Assembly: GCF_002288635.1 (NCBI RefSeq)
Contig: NZ_NRSW01000001.1
Location: 2,280,802 to 2,344,801, forward strand
From: Mucilaginibacter sp. MD40
Lineage (GTDB): Bacteria; Bacteroidota; Bacteroidia; Sphingobacteriales; Sphingobacteriaceae
Length of the DNA: 64,000 nt
Direction: 5' to 3'
The notes below the pieces were generated by a model. The model saw only the letters and a list, made by a program, of their open reading frames with translations, did not search any database and had not been told where the DNA came from. This document shows positions 62,580 through 64,000 of the stretch, piece after piece. The translations under genes and the position numbers were made by a program. The number at the start of each line of letters is the position of its first letter. The first letter of the stretch is position 1.

Positions 62580-63194
62580 ATGAAAAACCACGAAGATAAT
62601 TTACAGCAGGAGATTATAGATAGCTTATCGCGTAAGTTCAGTGAGCTTGAAAAGCGACAAAGTAAATTGGAGGCATCAAACCTTGAAGCAATGCCGGAGC
62701 AAATCAAGGAGTTAGAAAGATCTATTGCCGAGAACAAAGGAACGAAAACAACAGAACTCAACGATCAGTTAAAGCAATACGGAAATCAATTAGACATATA
62801 TGGCCAGCAATTAAAATCCTTTCCAAAGGAAATACCTATCCGCAACAAAATTGAGTTTAATACTAAATCCAAATTTATGGTCAGGGTAATATTGTCTTTG
62901 ATTGGGATTTCTGCCGCGTCAGTTGGAATAATTGGCGTTTTGGCGTTCGAGTTAGGTAGTCGGTCTGATTATAAAAACAAGTATAAGATTGTGCAGGGAT
63001 TTTATCCGAGTGTGGCCGGTCAGGTCGATAGTGCATACTCTGTAAACAAGGACACGCTACTTAATCAGGCAGAAATAAATATCGAACATCGAAAAGAAAT
63101 ACTAAATGCGGAATTTGATGCAAAGCAGGCGAAAGAAAAAAATGAGGATGCAAAGCAAAGATTAGAAAAGCTTAAAAAGCGTAAATCAAGGTAA
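62580..63194 (+). CDS. Membrane-anchored coiled-coil protein of the mobilization operon
   Basis: 204 residues. Long heptad-rich helix at about 1-85 (SLSRKFSELEKRQSKLEASN), one transmembrane helix at about 101-125 (VILSLIGISAASVGIIGVL) and a second charged helix at about 165-204. It begins 12 bases after the relaxase stop, so it belongs to the mob transcript. Function unknown; tethering the relaxosome to the membrane is a guess from topology. Confidence 0.7.
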   Translation: MKNHEDNLQQEIIDSLSRKFSELEKRQSKLEASNLEAMPEQIKELERSIAENKGTKTTELNDQLKQYGNQLDIYGQQLKSFPKEIPIRNKIEFNTKSKFMVRVILSLIGISAASVGIIGVLAFELGSRSDYKNKYKIVQGFYPSVAGQVDSAYSVNKDTLLNQAEINIEHRKEILNAEFDAKQAKEKNEDAKQRLEKLKKRKSR

Positions 63195-63234
63195 TCTACC
63201 TGATTACTAATTAATCATGGTGCTTGAGAAAAAT

Positions 63235-63261
63235 AAAAGCCGGGCATTGCGCCTGGCTTTT
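63235..63261. terminator. Hairpin terminator after the mobilization operon
   Basis: Arms AAAAGCCGGGC and GCCTGGCTTTT (11 bp, one G-T pair) with a 5-base loop. A-rich and T-rich ends allow use for the rightward mob transcript and the leftward XRE transcript. Confidence 0.75.
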
Positions 63262-63337
63262 ACCTAATCTTATCACAATCGTCAAGTAATTACATAACGA
63301 CAGTATTTTTTAAATAAATATTTCATAGTTGAAATAT

Positions 63338-63736
63338 TTATTTACCTGTTAAAAGATCGTTTTTTTCTTTTTCTGCTTGAACCAGGCGTTCATATAGCTT
63401 CTTGTTTTCCTCTACTAATTCCAGCAGTTTATCTAACGGATTAAACGTACAATGGTAAAATGGGCCATGATTACTACCGTGGAATGTATTATTAAAATAG
63501 TTAACCACGGCTTCTTCAGTAAAGTTCTTTATTGCTTCAGTTGTTACGCCCAATATTTTGGCAATCTTTTCTAATACCTCATCCTCAATAGTTTCGCTCT
63601 GTTCAATCCGCGATATTGCTTGCTGGCTAATGCCTAATTCGGTAGCAAGTGTATCTTGCTTAATACCACGCATTTCGCGAATGCGGCCAATTTTCCTACC
63701 TATATGATTGTTTGAGGGTTTAGCAGAGGTTTCCAT
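63338..63736 (-). CDS. XRE-family helix-turn-helix regulator
   Basis: 132 residues. HTH_3 domain at about 13-70 (RIREMRGIKQDTLATELGIS, QQAISRIEQSE), then a linker and a short C-terminal helix (LLELVEENKKLYERLVQAEK) likely used for dimerisation. Candidate repressor of the element. A TATATTTG -7-like box (63748-63741, minus strand) stands only 4 bases before the ATG, which would give an almost leaderless mRNA. It is divergent from the partial gene at the right edge. Confidence 0.85.
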   Translation of the reverse strand: METSAKPSNNHIGRKIGRIREMRGIKQDTLATELGISQQAISRIEQSETIEDEVLEKIAKILGVTTEAIKNFTEEAVVNYFNNTFHGSNHGPFYHCTFNPLDKLLELVEENKKLYERLVQAEKEKNDLLTGK

Positions 63737-63866
63737 AATTCAAATATACAAAGAAATTATAACGGTAAAGATAACGTCGTACCGGGTAAAAAACACACCC
63801 TTTGAGTTCGATACGCAAGCTACCTCGCAGAAATTTGATTGAAACGGTCACAAAATTTCAATCAGC

Positions 63867-64000
63867 ATGGAAAAAATTAACATTAACGGAACGACAATAG
63901 GAAATCTTACCATATACAGCGATACAGGTAGTATTTCCGTGGATGGTGTCAAACTTGACCCTAATAATTTGAATGATTCCGAATATAAACGGCTCTACGA
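63867..64000 (+). CDS. Hypothetical protein, 3' end outside the window
   Basis: Open frame from ATG 63867 to the window edge (44 complete codons), starting MEKININGTTIGNL with alternating hydrophobic residues that suggest beta strands. An 8-bp inverted repeat GATTGAAA/TTTCAATC (63837-63863) ends 3 bases before the ATG and could be an operator or a translational control stem. Not recognised. Confidence 0.5.
   Translation, partial: MEKININGTTIGNLTIYSDTGSISVDGVKLDPNNLNDSEYKRLY

Larger units (their letters stand above)
52401..64000. mobile_element. Left arm of a tRNA-Pro-integrated mobilizable element carrying defence genes
   Basis: From tRNA-Pro to the window edge the gene content is tyrosine integrase, type III CBASS, AAA/RloB pair, unknown coiled-coil protein, two small HTH proteins, palindromic region, MobC, relaxase, membrane protein and XRE repressor. 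No type IV coupling protein or VirB/Tra genes are visible here, so it is either a mobilizable element or an ICE whose transfer genes lie to the right. Chromosomal genes to the left have unrelated functions. Confidence 0.75.

Overview
The window is a chromosomal segment of a Bacteroidota bacterium, most likely a member of the Sphingobacteriaceae (Mucilaginibacter/Pedobacter-like). The evidence is a SusC/SusD pair, FG-GAP/UnbV proteins, GH92/GH20/GH29/GH2 glycosidases, promoters with a TAnnTTTG -7 box 19-20 bases from a TTG, little Shine-Dalgarno sequence and about 40-45 % GC. All calls come from reading the sequence; no database search was run.

Layout. 1-5.3 kb: the end of a cell-surface glycan (LPS-type) cluster with heptose phosphatase gmhB, two GT9 glycosyltransferases, a GT2 glycosyltransferase and a carbamoyltransferase. 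5.4-12.7 kb: housekeeping and accessory genes (zinc alcohol dehydrogenase, Tat-exported SDR, DUF421 membrane protein, CinA-type amidohydrolase, PepSY membrane protein, large SLBB polysaccharide-export protein). 13.2-24.7 kb: a compact natural-product cluster. It has an A-T-KS-AT-ACP-aminotransferase hybrid, a C-A-T-TE NRPS and an Sfp-type PPTase. The second A domain reads as glycine-specific, and the AT carries the malonyl signature. The expected product is a short peptide containing a transaminated beta-keto (3,4-diamino) acid joined to glycine. 24.7-33.3 kb: a phospholipase-C-like protein, a SusC reduced to its C-terminal third, an intact SusD, a giant FG-GAP/UnbV protein and a vanadium-haloperoxidase-like PAP2 protein. 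33.4-48.4 kb: a glycan locus (alpha-L-fucosidase, endo-beta-mannosidase-like GH2, beta-hexosaminidase, GH92 alpha-mannosidase, AraC regulator, GDPD) followed by a UxaA-SDR-FAH-SDR set that fits oxidative L-fucose catabolism. Together they suggest N-glycan harvesting and use of the released fucose. 48.4-52.1 kb: a cyclophilin, a MazG-like pyrophosphohydrolase, DUF1543 and an FAD/NAD(P)-binding protein whose transcript appears to begin with a 27-codon ORF and a terminator hairpin.

From tRNA-Pro(TGG) at 52.35 kb to the right edge lies the left arm of an integrative, mobilizable element. It carries a tyrosine integrase, a complete type III CBASS operon (NucC nuclease, TRIP13-like ATPase, HORMA protein, cyclase) and, divergently, an AAA ATPase/RloB pair of AbiL type. 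It continues with an unknown coiled-coil protein, two small HTH proteins, a palindrome-rich candidate oriT, MobC, a relaxase, a membrane coiled-coil protein and an XRE repressor. The right end of the element is not in the window. The two defence operons share a promoter region containing a perfect 15-base palindrome.
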